Source of the DNA: Hyphomicrobium sp.
Lineage (GTDB): Bacteria > Pseudomonadota > Alphaproteobacteria > Rhizobiales > Hyphomicrobiaceae
Assembly (NCBI GenBank): GCA_017512425.1
Contig: JAFWGI010000002.1
Location: 124,001-188,000 of the forward strand
Reading direction: 5' to 3'
Length of the DNA: 64,000 nt
The position numbers were made by a program, and so were the translations under genes. Numbering within the stretch: position 1 is the stretch's first letter; each line of letters begins with the position of its first letter. The notes under the pieces are model-generated. The model did not search any database. It was not told the origin of the DNA and saw only the letters and a program-made list of their open reading frames with translations. This document shows positions 17,650-26,968 of this stretch, in pieces.

Positions 17650-19272
17650 ATGGGTAGCACGGCATACGGAGCGGCAGACGACCACGACCACGCGCCGCCG
17701 TTCATTCAACGCTGGTTCTTTTCGACGAACCACAAAGACATCGGCACGATGTACCTGCTGTTCGCAGTGGTCGCCGGCCTCATCGGCGGCTTCCTGTCGG
17801 TCGTCATGCGTATGGAACTTGAGCAGCCTGGCCTGCAGTACTTCGCAGACGAAGGCGCCTACAACGTATTCGTGACCGGCCACGGTCTCATCATGGTGTT
17901 CTTCATGGTCATGCCGGCCATGATCGGCGGTTTCGGCAACTGGATGGTGCCGCTCATGATCGGCGCGCCGGACATGGCGTTCCCGCGCATGAACAACATC
18001 TCGTTCTGGCTGCTGCCGGCCGCTTTCATCCTGCTTTTGATGTCGATGTTCGTCCCTGGCACGGCTGACGCCAACGGCGTCGGTACGGGCTGGATCGTCG
18101 TTGCACCGCTTTCAAGTAAGATCGGACATCCGGGACCAGCGGTCGATTTCGGTATTCTCGCGCTTCACTTGGCGGGTGCCTCGTCGATCCTCGGCGCCAT
18201 CAACTTCATCACCACCATCTTCAACATGCGCGCACCGGGCATGACGCTCCACAAAATGCCGCTGTTCGTCTGGTCGGTGCTCGTGACGGCGTTCTTGCTG
18301 CTTCTGTCGCTGCCGGTTCTTGCTGGTGCCATCACCATGTTGCTGACCGACCGCAACTTCGGCACGACGTTCTACGACCCAGCAGGCGGCGGTGACCCGC
18401 TGCTCTACGCGCACTTGTTCTGGTTCTTCGGCCATCCGGAAGTTTACATTCTCATTCTTCCGGGCTTCGGCATGATCAGCCACATCATCTCGACGTTCTC
18501 GCGCAAGCCGGTCTTCGGTTATCTCGGCATGGCCTATGCCATGGTCGCGATCGGCCTCGTCGGCTTCATCGTGTGGGCGCACCACATGTATACGGCCGGT
18601 CTCAGCGTCGATACGCAGGCCTACTTCATGTTCGCGACGATGGTTATCGCCGTTCCAACGGGCGTGAAGATCTTCTCGTGGATCGCGACGATGTGGGGCG
18701 GCTCGCTGCAGTTCCGCGTGCCGATGATCTGGGCGCTGGGCTTCATCTTCCTGTTCACCATCGGTGGTGTGACAGGCGTGATGTGCGCTAACGCGGGCGT
18801 CGATCGTTCGCTGCACAACACCTACTATGTTGTCGCCCACTTCCACTACGTGCTGTCGCTCGGTGCCGTGTTCTCGATCTTCGCCGGTATCTATTACTGG
18901 TTCCCGAAGATGACGGGCTACATGTACAACGAAACGCTCGGCAAGATTCACTTCTGGCTGACGTTCATTGGCGCCAACATCTTGTTCTTCCCGCAGCACT
19001 TCCTCGGCCTTGCTGGCATGCCGCGCCACTACGCCGACTATCCGGAAGCCTATGCGTACTGGAACAAGATCTCCTCGTACGGCGCGTACCTCACGTTCGC
19101 TGCGACGCTCCTGTTCGTTGCGAGCATGATCTACGCCTTCATCCGCAAGGAAAAGGCTGCCGGCAATCCGTGGGGCGTCGGTGCAACGACGCTTGAGTGG
19201 ACGCTGCCGTCGCCGCCGGCATTCCACTCTTACGAAAAGCTGCCGCGTATTGCGGCGACCGATCACCACTGA
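17650..19272 (+). CDS. coxA: Cytochrome c oxidase subunit I
   Basis: A 540-residue heme-copper oxidase subunit I with 12 membrane helices. The Cu-B and Tyr-linked motif is [12 protein letters not shown] (H262, E264, Y266), and the two heme ligands are H397 and H399 in AHFHYVLS. It reduces oxygen to water and pumps protons across the inner membrane. The N-terminal segment [18 protein letters not shown] is typical of alphaproteobacterial aa3 enzymes. It follows coxB at 90 bases and precedes ctaB. Identification is certain. Confidence 0.98.
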   Translation: MGSTAYGAADDHDHAPPFIQRWFFSTNHKDIGTMYLLFAVVAGLIGGFLSVVMRMELEQPGLQYFADEGAYNVFVTGHGLIMVFFMVMPAMIGGFGNWMVPLMIGAPDMAFPRMNNISFWLLPAAFILLLMSMFVPGTADANGVGTGWIVVAPLSSKIGHPGPAVDFGILALHLAGASSILGAINFITTIFNMRAPGMTLHKMPLFVWSVLVTAFLLLLSLPVLAGAITMLLTDRNFGTTFYDPAGGGDPLLYAHLFWFFGHPEVYILILPGFGMISHIISTFSRKPVFGYLGMAYAMVAIGLVGFIVWAHHMYTAGLSVDTQAYFMFATMVIAVPTGVKIFSWIATMWGGSLQFRVPMIWALGFIFLFTIGGVTGVMCANAGVDRSLHNTYYVVAHFHYVLSLGAVFSIFAGIYYWFPKMTGYMYNETLGKIHFWLTFIGANILFFPQHFLGLAGMPRHYADYPEAYAYWNKISSYGAYLTFAATLLFVASMIYAFIRKEKAAGNPWGVGATTLEWTLPSPPAFHSYEKLPRIAATDHH

Positions 19273-19295
19273 CCGGTTTGAGCTGACAAAAAAAG

Positions 19296-19327
19296 TGCGG
19301 CAGGGAGCACCTAGGCGCCTTGCCGCA
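19296..19327 (+). other. Hairpin between coxA and ctaB
   Basis: TGCGGCAGGG at 19296-19305 pairs with CCTTGCCGCA at 19318-19327 (one G-U pair). It is followed by TTCC rather than a T-run, so partial termination or 3'-end protection of coxBA mRNA is the likely role. Confidence 0.5.
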
Positions 19328-19375
19328 TTCCACTCTCAAGTTATCCTGCCTTTCGTAGTTGGACGTAGCAGCACC

Positions 19376-20311
19376 ATGACGATGCAAAGCGAAGCCGGCC
19401 AAGCCGATTTTCTCTTGGAGCCGAGCGTTAGCGATTACGTCCAGCTGATGAAGCCGCGCGTCATGACGCTCGTCATTCTGACGGCGCTGGCTGCAATGGT
19501 CGCGGCACCCGGATCGTTGCATCCGGTCATCGGATTTATCGCCATCCTGTCGATCGCAATTGGAGCGGGCGCCTCGGGCGCGCTCAATATGTGGTACGAC
19601 GCCGACATCGACGCGCGCATGGCGCGCACCGCCGCGCGCCCGCTGCCGCGCGGCCGCGTCTCGGGAGACGAAGCATTGAGCTTCGGCACGGTGCTGGCCG
19701 TCGGCTCTGTCATGACGCTCGGCGTTCTCGTGAACTGGACGGCCGGCGCGTTGCTCGCGCTCACAATCGCCTTCTACATGTTCGTCTACACGATGTGGCT
19801 GAAGCGCCGGACGCCGCACAACATCGTCATCGGCGGCGCTGCCGGCGCATTCCCGCCAATGGTCGGCTGGGCCGCCGTGACCGGCGACATTTCCATTCAA
19901 AGCATCCTTCTGTTCCTGATCATCTTCATGTGGACGCCGCCACACTTCTGGGCGCTCGCGCTCTATCGTTGCCGCGACTATGAGCGCGTCGGTGTACCGA
20001 TGCTGCCGGTCGTCGCCGGTCTCGCGGAAACGCGCCGCCAGATCCTGCTCTATTCCGTGTTCCTCGTGCCGATCGCCATCGCGCCGTATTTCGTCGGCCT
20101 CGGCGGCGTAACGTATCTCGCCTTCTCGGTCGTGCTCGGCGCGATTTTCCTGTGGCTCGCCGTCAAGGTCTACCGCACCACCGAAGGCCGCGAAGCCGAC
20201 AAGGTCGCCAAGCAGCTGTTCTGGTTCTCGATCCTGTATCTCTACTTGCTGTTCGCCGTGCTGCTCGTTGAAGCGGCCGTCATGCGCTATCTCCACGCGG
20301 GGGCAATGTGA
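19376..20311 (+). CDS. ctaB: Protoheme IX farnesyltransferase (heme O synthase)
   Basis: A 311-residue UbiA-type prenyltransferase that makes heme O from heme B and farnesyl diphosphate, the first step to heme A for subunit I. The first Asp-rich motif is [15 protein letters not shown] followed by RPLPRGR; the second region is [13 protein letters not shown] followed by [12 protein letters not shown]. Eight to nine membrane helices are visible. The ATG at 19376 is chosen because conserved sequence begins soon after; the frame stays open upstream inside coxA. It overlaps the coxF-like gene by 4 bases. Confidence 0.96.
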   Translation: MTMQSEAGQADFLLEPSVSDYVQLMKPRVMTLVILTALAAMVAAPGSLHPVIGFIAILSIAIGAGASGALNMWYDADIDARMARTAARPLPRGRVSGDEALSFGTVLAVGSVMTLGVLVNWTAGALLALTIAFYMFVYTMWLKRRTPHNIVIGGAAGAFPPMVGWAAVTGDISIQSILLFLIIFMWTPPHFWALALYRCRDYERVGVPMLPVVAGLAETRRQILLYSVFLVPIAIAPYFVGLGGVTYLAFSVVLGAIFLWLAVKVYRTTEGREADKVAKQLFWFSILYLYLLFAVLLVEAAVMRYLHAGAM

Positions 20312-20472
20312 CGGCGATGTCGAACGAACTGCCGAAACGAGACGCTGAAGCCGCTGCCCGCATCGCTCGCCGCCGGTCGATTGCGATCGCCGTGATGCTC
20401 GGCGTTATGGTCGTGTTGTTCTATGCCGCAACGCTCGTGCGTTTCGGTGGTGCAATTGCAAACAAGGTGTAA
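20308..20472 (+). CDS. coxF: Small membrane protein of cox operon, CoxF-like
   Basis: A 54-residue protein reading from GTG 20308 (overlapping the ctaB stop as GTGA), or from ATG 20317. A charged N-terminus ([14 protein letters not shown]) leads into one membrane helix (about residues 25-45) and a short tail [10 protein letters not shown]. The position between ctaB and ctaG and the one-helix layout match the small CoxF assembly proteins of alphaproteobacterial oxidase operons. It is easily missed because of its length. Gene confident; exact biochemical role unknown. Confidence 0.75.
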   Translation: MTAMSNELPKRDAEAAARIARRRSIAIAVMLGVMVVLFYAATLVRFGGAIANKV

Positions 20473-20476
20473 GGCA

Positions 20477-21091
20477 TTGACAGCAGAACTGCCGAACGCT
20501 GACCTTTCGACTACGGCAAACGCGCCTGCCGCGAAAAGCAATCGCGCCGTCGTTCTGTGGTGCCTGGGCGCCTTGACGCTCATGGGAAGTCTGACGGCGG
20601 CCTCGCCGACGCTCTACCGCATCTTCTGCCAGGTGACGGGGTACGGCGGCACCACGCAGCGCGCTCTTGCACCATCAGACCACGTCGTCGATCGCATTAT
20701 CACGGTACGCTTCGATGCCAACGTCGCGCATGGCCTCGATTGGAAATTCGAGCCCGTGCAGCCGACGATGGACGTCAAGCTCGGCGAGAATGCTCTGGCG
20801 TTTTATCGCGCCACCAACTTGTCTGACAAACCTTTGAAGGGCACGGCGGCGTTCAACGTTTCGCCCGACACGATGGGATTGTTCTTCAGCAAGATTGCCT
20901 GTTTCTGCTTCACGGAGCAGACGCTGCAACCGGGTCAATCGGTCGAAATGCCGGTGACGTTCTTCGTCGATCCGAAAATGCTCGAAGATCGCGATACACG
21001 GCATTTGTCGAACATCACGCTCAGCTACGTCTTCTATCCGGTGAAAGAAACGGCAGCTGTGAAGGATGCAGGCGCGACGCCAGTCGAATGA
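20477..21091 (+). CDS. ctaG: Cytochrome c oxidase copper chaperone CtaG/Cox11
   Basis: A 204-residue Cox11-type protein that delivers copper to the Cu-B site of subunit I. It has one N-terminal membrane helix (about residues 22-42), the FCQVTGYGGTTQ motif just outside the membrane, and the copper-binding pair in KIACFCFTEQTL followed by PVTFFVDP. TTG 20477, four bases after the coxF stop, is the probable start. An upstream in-frame ATG lies inside coxF and gives an atypical extension. Family is certain, start moderately so. Confidence 0.93.
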   Translation: MTAELPNADLSTTANAPAAKSNRAVVLWCLGALTLMGSLTAASPTLYRIFCQVTGYGGTTQRALAPSDHVVDRIITVRFDANVAHGLDWKFEPVQPTMDVKLGENALAFYRATNLSDKPLKGTAAFNVSPDTMGLFFSKIACFCFTEQTLQPGQSVEMPVTFFVDPKMLEDRDTRHLSNITLSYVFYPVKETAAVKDAGATPVE

Positions 21092-21224
21092 GTTGGAATT
21101 CCAAAGCGGTTGACCGCTGAGGCGAAGGACGGGACGGATACAAAACTTGGGGGGCATCGCTGCAGAGCGAGGCTTCAAAAAAGCAGAAGACGGACACAAC
21201 ACTTCGGGGACGACGGAGACAGAA

Positions 21225-22163
21225 ATGGCAGACTCTCACGCAAAACATCATGACTACCACCTTTTGGACCCGAGCCCGTGGCCGCTCGCGGCATCCGCCG
21301 CGGCATTCGTTGGTGCGGTCGGTGCAATTGCCTGGATGCGCACGCACGTTGATGGCGAAGGTGTGTTTGGCATCACCGGCCCGTGGCTGTTTGTTGTCGG
21401 TATCGCTGCGCTGATCGCCGTTGCATGGCTCTGGTGGCGCGACGTGATCATCGAAGCCAACAAGGGCGACCATACGCCGGTCGTGCAGCTTCACCTGCGC
21501 TACGGCATGATCATGTTCATCGCCTCGGAAGTCATGTTCTTCGTCGCGTGGTTCTGGGCATATTTTGACAGCGCGCTTTTCCCGAACGGCGTCCACGAAT
21601 TGCTGAACAACCCGGGCACACTCGTTGGCTTGACGACGCGCAACGAAGTTTACGGCGGTGTCTGGCCGCCGGTTCCGGTTGAAGCGACCGCTGCAACGAC
21701 GTCGGGCTATTTCAAAAACACGTTCGACCCGTGGGGCTTGCCGCTGGTCAACACGCTCATTCTGTTGACGTCGGGCTGCACGGTCACGTGGGCGCACCAC
21801 GCACTGCTCAAGAACGATCGTCGCGGTCTCGTCATCGGCCTTCTGTTGACGGTGCTTCTCGGCATGATCTTCACCGCCTTGCAGGTCGTCGAATATAGCC
21901 ACGCCGGCTTCAGCTATGCCGGCCACAGCTATGGCGCGACGTTCTTCATGGCGACCGGCTTCCACGGCGCGCACGTCGTCATCGGAACGATCTTCCTGGC
22001 GGTCTGCCTTGTCCGCGCGATGCGAGGTGCCTTCACGCCGCAGCAGCACTTCGGTTTCGAAGCTGCCGCCTGGTATTGGCATTTCGTCGACGTGGTCTGG
22101 CTGTTCCTGTTCGCGTGCATCTACGTCTGGGGTGCAGGCGCTGGCGCACCGGTTGCCGGGTAA
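21225..22163 (+). CDS. ctaE: Cytochrome c oxidase subunit III
   Basis: A 312-residue subunit III with seven membrane helices. Typical motifs are HDYHLLDPSPWPL at the N-terminus, LRYGMIMFIASEVMFFVAWFW in helix 3 (E of the conserved SEVMFF) and the C-terminal HFVDVVWLFLFACIYVWG. It stabilises subunit I and proton uptake. The ATG at 21225 has a GGAG site; the in-frame ATG at 21147 is too far upstream. It closes the core cox cluster and is followed by a strong hairpin. Confidence 0.97.
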   Translation: MADSHAKHHDYHLLDPSPWPLAASAAAFVGAVGAIAWMRTHVDGEGVFGITGPWLFVVGIAALIAVAWLWWRDVIIEANKGDHTPVVQLHLRYGMIMFIASEVMFFVAWFWAYFDSALFPNGVHELLNNPGTLVGLTTRNEVYGGVWPPVPVEATAATTSGYFKNTFDPWGLPLVNTLILLTSGCTVTWAHHALLKNDRRGLVIGLLLTVLLGMIFTALQVVEYSHAGFSYAGHSYGATFFMATGFHGAHVVIGTIFLAVCLVRAMRGAFTPQQHFGFEAAAWYWHFVDVVWLFLFACIYVWGAGAGAPVAG

Positions 22164-22190
22164 TAAGCGAACGGCACTATCACTATATCG

Positions 22191-22225
22191 CAAGAGGCGG
22201 CCGCACAGGCCGCCTCTTGTCGTTT
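22191..22225 (+). terminator. Terminator after ctaE
   Basis: A perfect 12-bp stem (CAAGAGGCGGCC at 22191-22202 with 22208-22219) with loop GCACA is followed by TCGTTT. The T-run is short, so some read-through to the DUF983 and surf1 genes is likely. Confidence 0.75.
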
Positions 22226-22347
22226 CAGAGCTGCGTCAGAGCCGCGATAGAACGGCCGCCGTGGCGATGTCTCGCGTTGTCAGACTGAGCCTTTCGCAGC
22301 ATTGTCGTCCGCATTGCTGGGAAAATTTGCCAGCTGAGGAGATTGCC

Positions 22348-22722
22348 GTGTCACAGACCGCGCCTGCCATATCGCCACTCTCGGCTGGGCTCAGATGCAA
22401 ATGCCCGAGTTGTGGCAAGGGACCGCTTTTTATCCATGCGCTCAACATGCGGGAGCGCTGCTCGGCGTGCGGTCTTGATTACAAGTTTGTCGACACCGGC
22501 GACGGCCCGGCGATCTTCGCAATCTTCATCCTTGGCTTTCTGAGCATGGGCGTTGCCATGATCGCCGAATTCAAATTCGGCGTGCCGTGGTGGGTCCACG
22601 TCATCATTCTCGCCTTGGTAATGCCGCTGATTGCGGTTCTGCTGCTGCGCTTTCTCAAAGCGACGCTGATTGCTCTGCAATTCAAGAACAAGGCCGAGGA
22701 AGGCCGCTTACTAAGGGATTGA
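22348..22722 (+). CDS. DUF983 zinc-ribbon membrane protein
   Basis: A 124-residue protein of the DUF983 family. An N-terminal zinc-ribbon is visible (CKCPSCGKG and RCSACGLDY, about residues 18-48), then two membrane helices (about 58-78 and 84-105) and a charged tail. Its place between ctaE and surf1 is conserved in Alphaproteobacteria and suggests a role in oxidase assembly, but this is unproven. The GTG start at 22348 has a GAGGAG site; no ATG precedes the zinc-ribbon. It ends 4 bases before surf1. Confidence 0.88.
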   Translation: MSQTAPAISPLSAGLRCKCPSCGKGPLFIHALNMRERCSACGLDYKFVDTGDGPAIFAIFILGFLSMGVAMIAEFKFGVPWWVHVIILALVMPLIAVLLLRFLKATLIALQFKNKAEEGRLLRD

Positions 22723-22726
22723 GCAC

Positions 22727-23530
22727 TTGCTTGCACGCTGGCGCGCCGCCGGGCTGATGTGGCCCGCCATTCTGACAGTGTTGACGCTGCCGCTGCTGAT
22801 CGGGCTCGGCACCTGGCAATTGCAACGCATGAATTGGAAGGCCGATCTGATCGCCAAGCTCGAAGCTCGCGCCAAGGCCGAACCCGTGTCCTACACTGCG
22901 GCGCTGGGCGAGTTCGTAAAGTCCGATCCCGACCTTAAAACCGGAGACGTCGAATATCTCCGCGTCCGCGTCACGGGCACGTTCGACCATTCGGAAGAAC
23001 GCCACATCTATGCGCCCAGGACATCAAGCCAGGGGTGGAACGTCTACACGCTGCTGAAGCTCGACGGCGGCCAGCCTCCTGTCTACATCAATCGCGGTTG
23101 GGTCTCCGACAAATTCAAAGATCCGGCGACGCGTGCGGAAGGCCAGATCGCAGGCCCGGTGACGATCACCGGTCTCGCCCGTCTCGATGAGCCGAAAAGC
23201 ATGTTCGCGGCGCCCAACGATCCGAAATCCAATCGCTGGTATCAGCGCGATACCTGGGCGATGCGCTGGGGCGAGAAAGGACCGCCAACGCCCGCTGAGC
23301 AGCAAATGATGCAGCTGCAGGGTTACGCGCCGTTCTCGATCGATGCCGAAGCCGAGCCCGCCAATCCCGGTGGCTGGCCAAAGGGCGGAACGACGGCGGT
23401 AAAGTTGCCGAATTCGCATCTCCAGTACGTCGTAACCTGGTACGGCCTGGCGCTGACGCTTCTGGTTATCTTCGGCGTGTTCGTGCGCCAGAAACTCGCT
23501 GAATTTGACGCAAAGCACCCACAACCTTAA
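22727..23530 (+). CDS. surf1: SURF1 family oxidase assembly protein
   Basis: A 267-residue SURF1/Shy1 protein with one helix at each end (about residues 10-28 and 240-258) and a periplasmic domain between. Typical blocks are LGTWQLQRMNWK, YLRVRVTGTFDH, VYINRGWVSDKF, W-YQRDTWAM-W and NSHLQYVVTWYGLA. It helps insert heme A into subunit I. TTG 22727 is the likely start, with ATG 22757 possible; the latter would cut into the first helix. It is spaced 4 bases from DUF983. Confidence 0.93.
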   Translation: MLARWRAAGLMWPAILTVLTLPLLIGLGTWQLQRMNWKADLIAKLEARAKAEPVSYTAALGEFVKSDPDLKTGDVEYLRVRVTGTFDHSEERHIYAPRTSSQGWNVYTLLKLDGGQPPVYINRGWVSDKFKDPATRAEGQIAGPVTITGLARLDEPKSMFAAPNDPKSNRWYQRDTWAMRWGEKGPPTPAEQQMMQLQGYAPFSIDAEAEPANPGGWPKGGTTAVKLPNSHLQYVVTWYGLALTLLVIFGVFVRQKLAEFDAKHPQP

Positions 23531-23639
23531 CGCAGCCTGTGTGTAGCAATCTCGGGGGGTGGCGCTAGACTTGTTCGAACGAGAGCAGCTCACTAGGGTC
23601 CGCCCACTCCCGCCTGAACCGACGATGAGGCCTTAGCTT

Positions 23640-25043
23640 TTGAAATACATTTCGACACGAGGTACGGCGCCTTCACTGGCGTTCGATGATGTTCTGCTCG
23701 CAGGGCTTGCCCGTGATGGCGGTCTCTATCTGCCAGAAACGTGGCCGACGCTCACGCCGGAAAAGATCCGCAGTTTTGCGTCGATGCCGTTCGCCGACAT
23801 CGCAGTCGAGGTCATCCACCCTTTCTGCGGCGACACGATCTCGCGCGCCGAGCTGAGCCGCATGGCAGCTGATGCCTATGCGAGCTTTGGCGATCCGGCC
23901 ATTGCGCCGCTCGTCGAGCTGAAACCCAACATGTACATCCTTGAACTGTTTCATGGGCCGACGCTGGCGTTCAAGGACGTTGCCATGCAACTGCTGGCGC
24001 GGCTGATGGACCATGTGCTTGAGAAGCGCGGGCAGCGCGCGACCATCGTTGGCGCGACGTCGGGCGATACCGGCGGCGCCGCAATCGAAGCGTTCCGCTC
24101 ATCGAAGCGCGTTGACGTCGTGATCCTGTTCCCGGACGGCCGCGTCTCCGACGTGCAGCGCCGCATGATGACGACACCCAAGGAACCGAACGTCCACGCC
24201 GTTGCCGTCAAAGGCACGTTCGATGACTGCCAGGCGCTCGTCAAAGGCATGTTCAACGATCATGCCTTCCGCGACCGCGTGCAGCTCTCAGGCGTCAACT
24301 CGATCAACTGGGCGCGCATCGTCGCGCAGGTGACGTATTATTTCGCCGCCGCGAGCCGCCTCGGCGCGCCGGACAACGCTGTGTCGTTCTCAGTGCCGAC
24401 CGGCAATTTCGGCGATATTTTTGCGGGCTACGTTGCGCGCCGCATGGGTCTGCCGATCAAGCATCTGATCATCGCGTCGAACGAGAACGATATCCTGCCG
24501 CGGACCGTCGCGACCGGCGCCTATGCGATGAAAGGCGTCGTCGCCACCTCGTCGCCGTCGATGGACATCCAGATATCGTCCAACTTCGAGCGCTACTTGT
24601 TTGAAGCGGCCGGCCGTGATGCAAGCACTATCCGCGGCTTGATGGCCGATCTCAGCGCCAAGCAGCGCTTTGAACTCGGTGCGCTTTGGCCGGTGCTGAA
24701 ATCCGATTTCTCGGCCGTGGCCGCGACTGAAGACGACGTCGCCAACTGCATCCGTGAGACGAAAGCCAAATACGGCTACGTCCTCGATCCGCATTCGGCG
24801 TGCGGCGTCGTTGCAGCCGATAGGGCTGCGCTCGACGGCGCTGTCGTCGTGCTGGCGACGGCGCATCCGGCGAAATTCCCCGACGCTATCGAGGCGATCA
24901 CCGGCGCGCGGCCACCGCTTCCGGCGCGCCTGTCGAACCTCATGACCGATGTCGAGCGCTTCGACGTCATCGACAACGATCTCGCATCAGCCGAACGCTA
25001 CGTCGAAAAGGCCGTTGCAGTTTCTTTGAAAGCGGCAGGATGA
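23640..25043 (+). CDS. thrC: Threonine synthase
   Basis: A 467-residue PLP enzyme that converts O-phosphohomoserine to threonine. The N-terminus KYISTRG is the conserved start of the family and is preceded only by TTG, so TTG 23640 must be used. The PLP lysine is in HGPTLAFKDVAMQ, followed by GATSGDTGGAA and the phosphate-binding VPTGNFGD. It lies between surf1 and the M16 protease gene, overlapping the latter by 4 bases. The preceding 109 bases may contain a promoter. The kinase thrB is 9 kb away. Confidence 0.97.
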   Translation: MKYISTRGTAPSLAFDDVLLAGLARDGGLYLPETWPTLTPEKIRSFASMPFADIAVEVIHPFCGDTISRAELSRMAADAYASFGDPAIAPLVELKPNMYILELFHGPTLAFKDVAMQLLARLMDHVLEKRGQRATIVGATSGDTGGAAIEAFRSSKRVDVVILFPDGRVSDVQRRMMTTPKEPNVHAVAVKGTFDDCQALVKGMFNDHAFRDRVQLSGVNSINWARIVAQVTYYFAAASRLGAPDNAVSFSVPTGNFGDIFAGYVARRMGLPIKHLIIASNENDILPRTVATGAYAMKGVVATSSPSMDIQISSNFERYLFEAAGRDASTIRGLMADLSAKQRFELGALWPVLKSDFSAVAATEDDVANCIRETKAKYGYVLDPHSACGVVAADRAALDGAVVVLATAHPAKFPDAIEAITGARPPLPARLSNLMTDVERFDVIDNDLASAERYVEKAVAVSLKAAG

Positions 25044-26335
25044 GCACCAACGTCACGACGCTATCGAACGGCCTTCGCGTTGCGTCTCACGCCATGCCCC
25101 ACCTCGAGACGGTATCGCTCGGCGTCTGGGTTGCGTCGGGAGCGCGCCACGAGCGGCCCGATCAGCATGGTCTGTCGCATCTCCTCGAACACATGGCGTT
25201 CAAAGGGACCGCTACGCGCACGGCGCAACGCATCGCCGAAGAAATCGAAGACATCGGCGGCGATCTAAATGCCGCGACCGGCCTCGATATGACGGCCTAC
25301 TATGCGCGCGTCCTCAAGGGTGACGATGGCATCGCGCTCAATATCCTGGCCGACATTCTGCTCAATTCGAGCTTCAGCACGGATGAGCTGAACAAAGAGC
25401 GCAGCGTCATCCAGCAGGAAATCGCCGCGGCGCAAGACGATCCCGATGACGTCGTGTTCGAGCTGGTGCAGCAGGCGGCTTTTCCGGGCCAGGCGCTTGG
25501 CCGCCCGATTCTGGGGACCGAGGCCAGCGTTGGCGCCCTGCAGGCCAGCGATCTGAGAGCGTTCCTGGCGGAACATTACACGCCGGAATCGATGGTTATT
25601 GCGGCAGCGGGCGCTATCAACCACGAAAAACTGGTTCGCCACGTTGAGGCCCTATTCGGTGGGCTCACTCGTGCCGAACCCAGGGGGGAGCAGCGGGCGC
25701 GCTATGCGGGTGGCATAGCGTCGTCCGCTAGACCGTATGAGCAAAGCCATGTGGTCATTGGTCTGCCCGCACCCTCCTATCTCGAAGACGACTTTTACGC
25801 AGCGCAAGTGTTCTCGGGCCTGTTCGGCGGCGGAATGTCGTCGCGGCTGTTTCAGGAAATCCGTGAGAACCGCGGGCTGTGCTACTCAATCTATTCGTCG
25901 GTCTGGGGGCTGAGGGACGCCGGAATGCTTGCTGTGCACGCCGCCACAAGTCCTGACAATATCGAGCCGCTCGCGGTTATCGTTGCCGAGCAGTTGCACG
26001 ATGTCGCCGCACGCGGCCCGACTGCTGCCGAGCTGCAGCGCTCAAGCGCGCAATTGAAGTCCGGATTGCTGATGGCGCTCGAGAGTTCGTCTGTGCGCGC
26101 CGAGCAGATGGCGCGCCATCTCTTGACCTACGACGCGCTGATCCCGGCCAACGAGCTTGTCGCTCGCGTCGACGCGGTCAGCCGCGACGCTGTCCGCGCG
26201 GTCGCATCCCGTATCGCCAGCGGCGTGCCGACAGTTGCCGTTCTCGGCTCGGGTAGGAAATCGCGCGCACAGGCCGAACGTACCGCCGATATATTCGCGC
26301 GCGCGTCACTTCCGGCCGCAACACTTGGGACATGA
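25040..26335 (+). CDS. M16 family zinc metallopeptidase (processing-peptidase-like)
   Basis: A 431-residue M16B peptidase close to the mitochondrial processing peptidase beta type. The inverted zinc motif HLLEHMAFKGT (His-x-x-Glu-His, about residues 50-60) is intact, with the third ligand in ERSVIQQEI. The C-terminal half keeps the glycine-rich loop (FGGGMSSRLFQEIRE) and RGLCYS. It overlaps thrC by 4 bases (ATGA), so the two are translationally coupled, an arrangement common in Alphaproteobacteria. Natural substrates are unknown. Confidence 0.94.
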   Translation: MSTNVTTLSNGLRVASHAMPHLETVSLGVWVASGARHERPDQHGLSHLLEHMAFKGTATRTAQRIAEEIEDIGGDLNAATGLDMTAYYARVLKGDDGIALNILADILLNSSFSTDELNKERSVIQQEIAAAQDDPDDVVFELVQQAAFPGQALGRPILGTEASVGALQASDLRAFLAEHYTPESMVIAAAGAINHEKLVRHVEALFGGLTRAEPRGEQRARYAGGIASSARPYEQSHVVIGLPAPSYLEDDFYAAQVFSGLFGGGMSSRLFQEIRENRGLCYSIYSSVWGLRDAGMLAVHAATSPDNIEPLAVIVAEQLHDVAARGPTAAELQRSSAQLKSGLLMALESSSVRAEQMARHLLTYDALIPANELVARVDAVSRDAVRAVASRIASGVPTVAVLGSGRKSRAQAERTADIFARASLPAATLGT

Positions 26336-26344
26336 CACCGCGCT

Positions 26345-26968
26345 ATGGCATTCCTGCGATCAGCGCTACCTGAAGATTACCTGGACGCGATCCGGGGCAA
26401 AACGCTGACGCTGCGTCCGCCGACAGTTGCCGACTATTCCGCCTGGGCGGAATTGCGCGCGTTAAGCCGTGCACACCTGACGCCTTGGGAACCGGCATGG
26501 TCACGCGATGACCTTTCGCGGCAGATGTACCGCCGGCGGTTGCGCGCCTACGCCAAAGACGTGCGCGACGATTTTGGCTATTCGTATTTCATATCCGATG
26601 CGGCGCACGATACGCTTCTCGGTGGCATTACTCTGTCGAACGTCCGCCGCGGCTCGGCACAGACAGCAGCGCTCGGCTATTGGATCGGCAAGCCTTACGC
26701 CGGTCAGGGCTGCATGACGGAAGCCGTGCAGACGCTTCTGCCATTTGCATTCCGGACGTTGCGCCTTCACCGTCTGGAAGCCGCCTGCATGCCAGCCAAC
26801 GCGGCGTCGATCCGCGTCCTTGAGAGGTCGGGCTTCGAGCGCGAGGGCCTGGCCCGTTCTTATCTGAAGATCAACGGCCGTTGGGAAGATCATTTCCTGT
26901 TTGCGGCGCTTGCGCCGGACACGGGGCCGCAGACGCCGATGCAGGCGGCGAAGGTGGTGCGCCGATGA
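26345..26968 (+). CDS. GNAT acetyltransferase, RimJ-like
   Basis: A 207-residue GNAT enzyme of the RimJ/RimL type, which acetylates the N-terminus of ribosomal or other proteins using acetyl-CoA. The family pattern is clear: TLRPPTVADYSAWAELRA, LLGGITLSNVRRG, GYWIGKPYAGQGCMTEAV (acetyl-CoA loop) and RLEAACMPANAASIRVLERSGF. It follows the M16 gene by 9 bases and overlaps the next gene by 4. The specific target cannot be told. Confidence 0.9.
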   Translation: MAFLRSALPEDYLDAIRGKTLTLRPPTVADYSAWAELRALSRAHLTPWEPAWSRDDLSRQMYRRRLRAYAKDVRDDFGYSYFISDAAHDTLLGGITLSNVRRGSAQTAALGYWIGKPYAGQGCMTEAVQTLLPFAFRTLRLHRLEAACMPANAASIRVLERSGFEREGLARSYLKINGRWEDHFLFAALAPDTGPQTPMQAAKVVRR

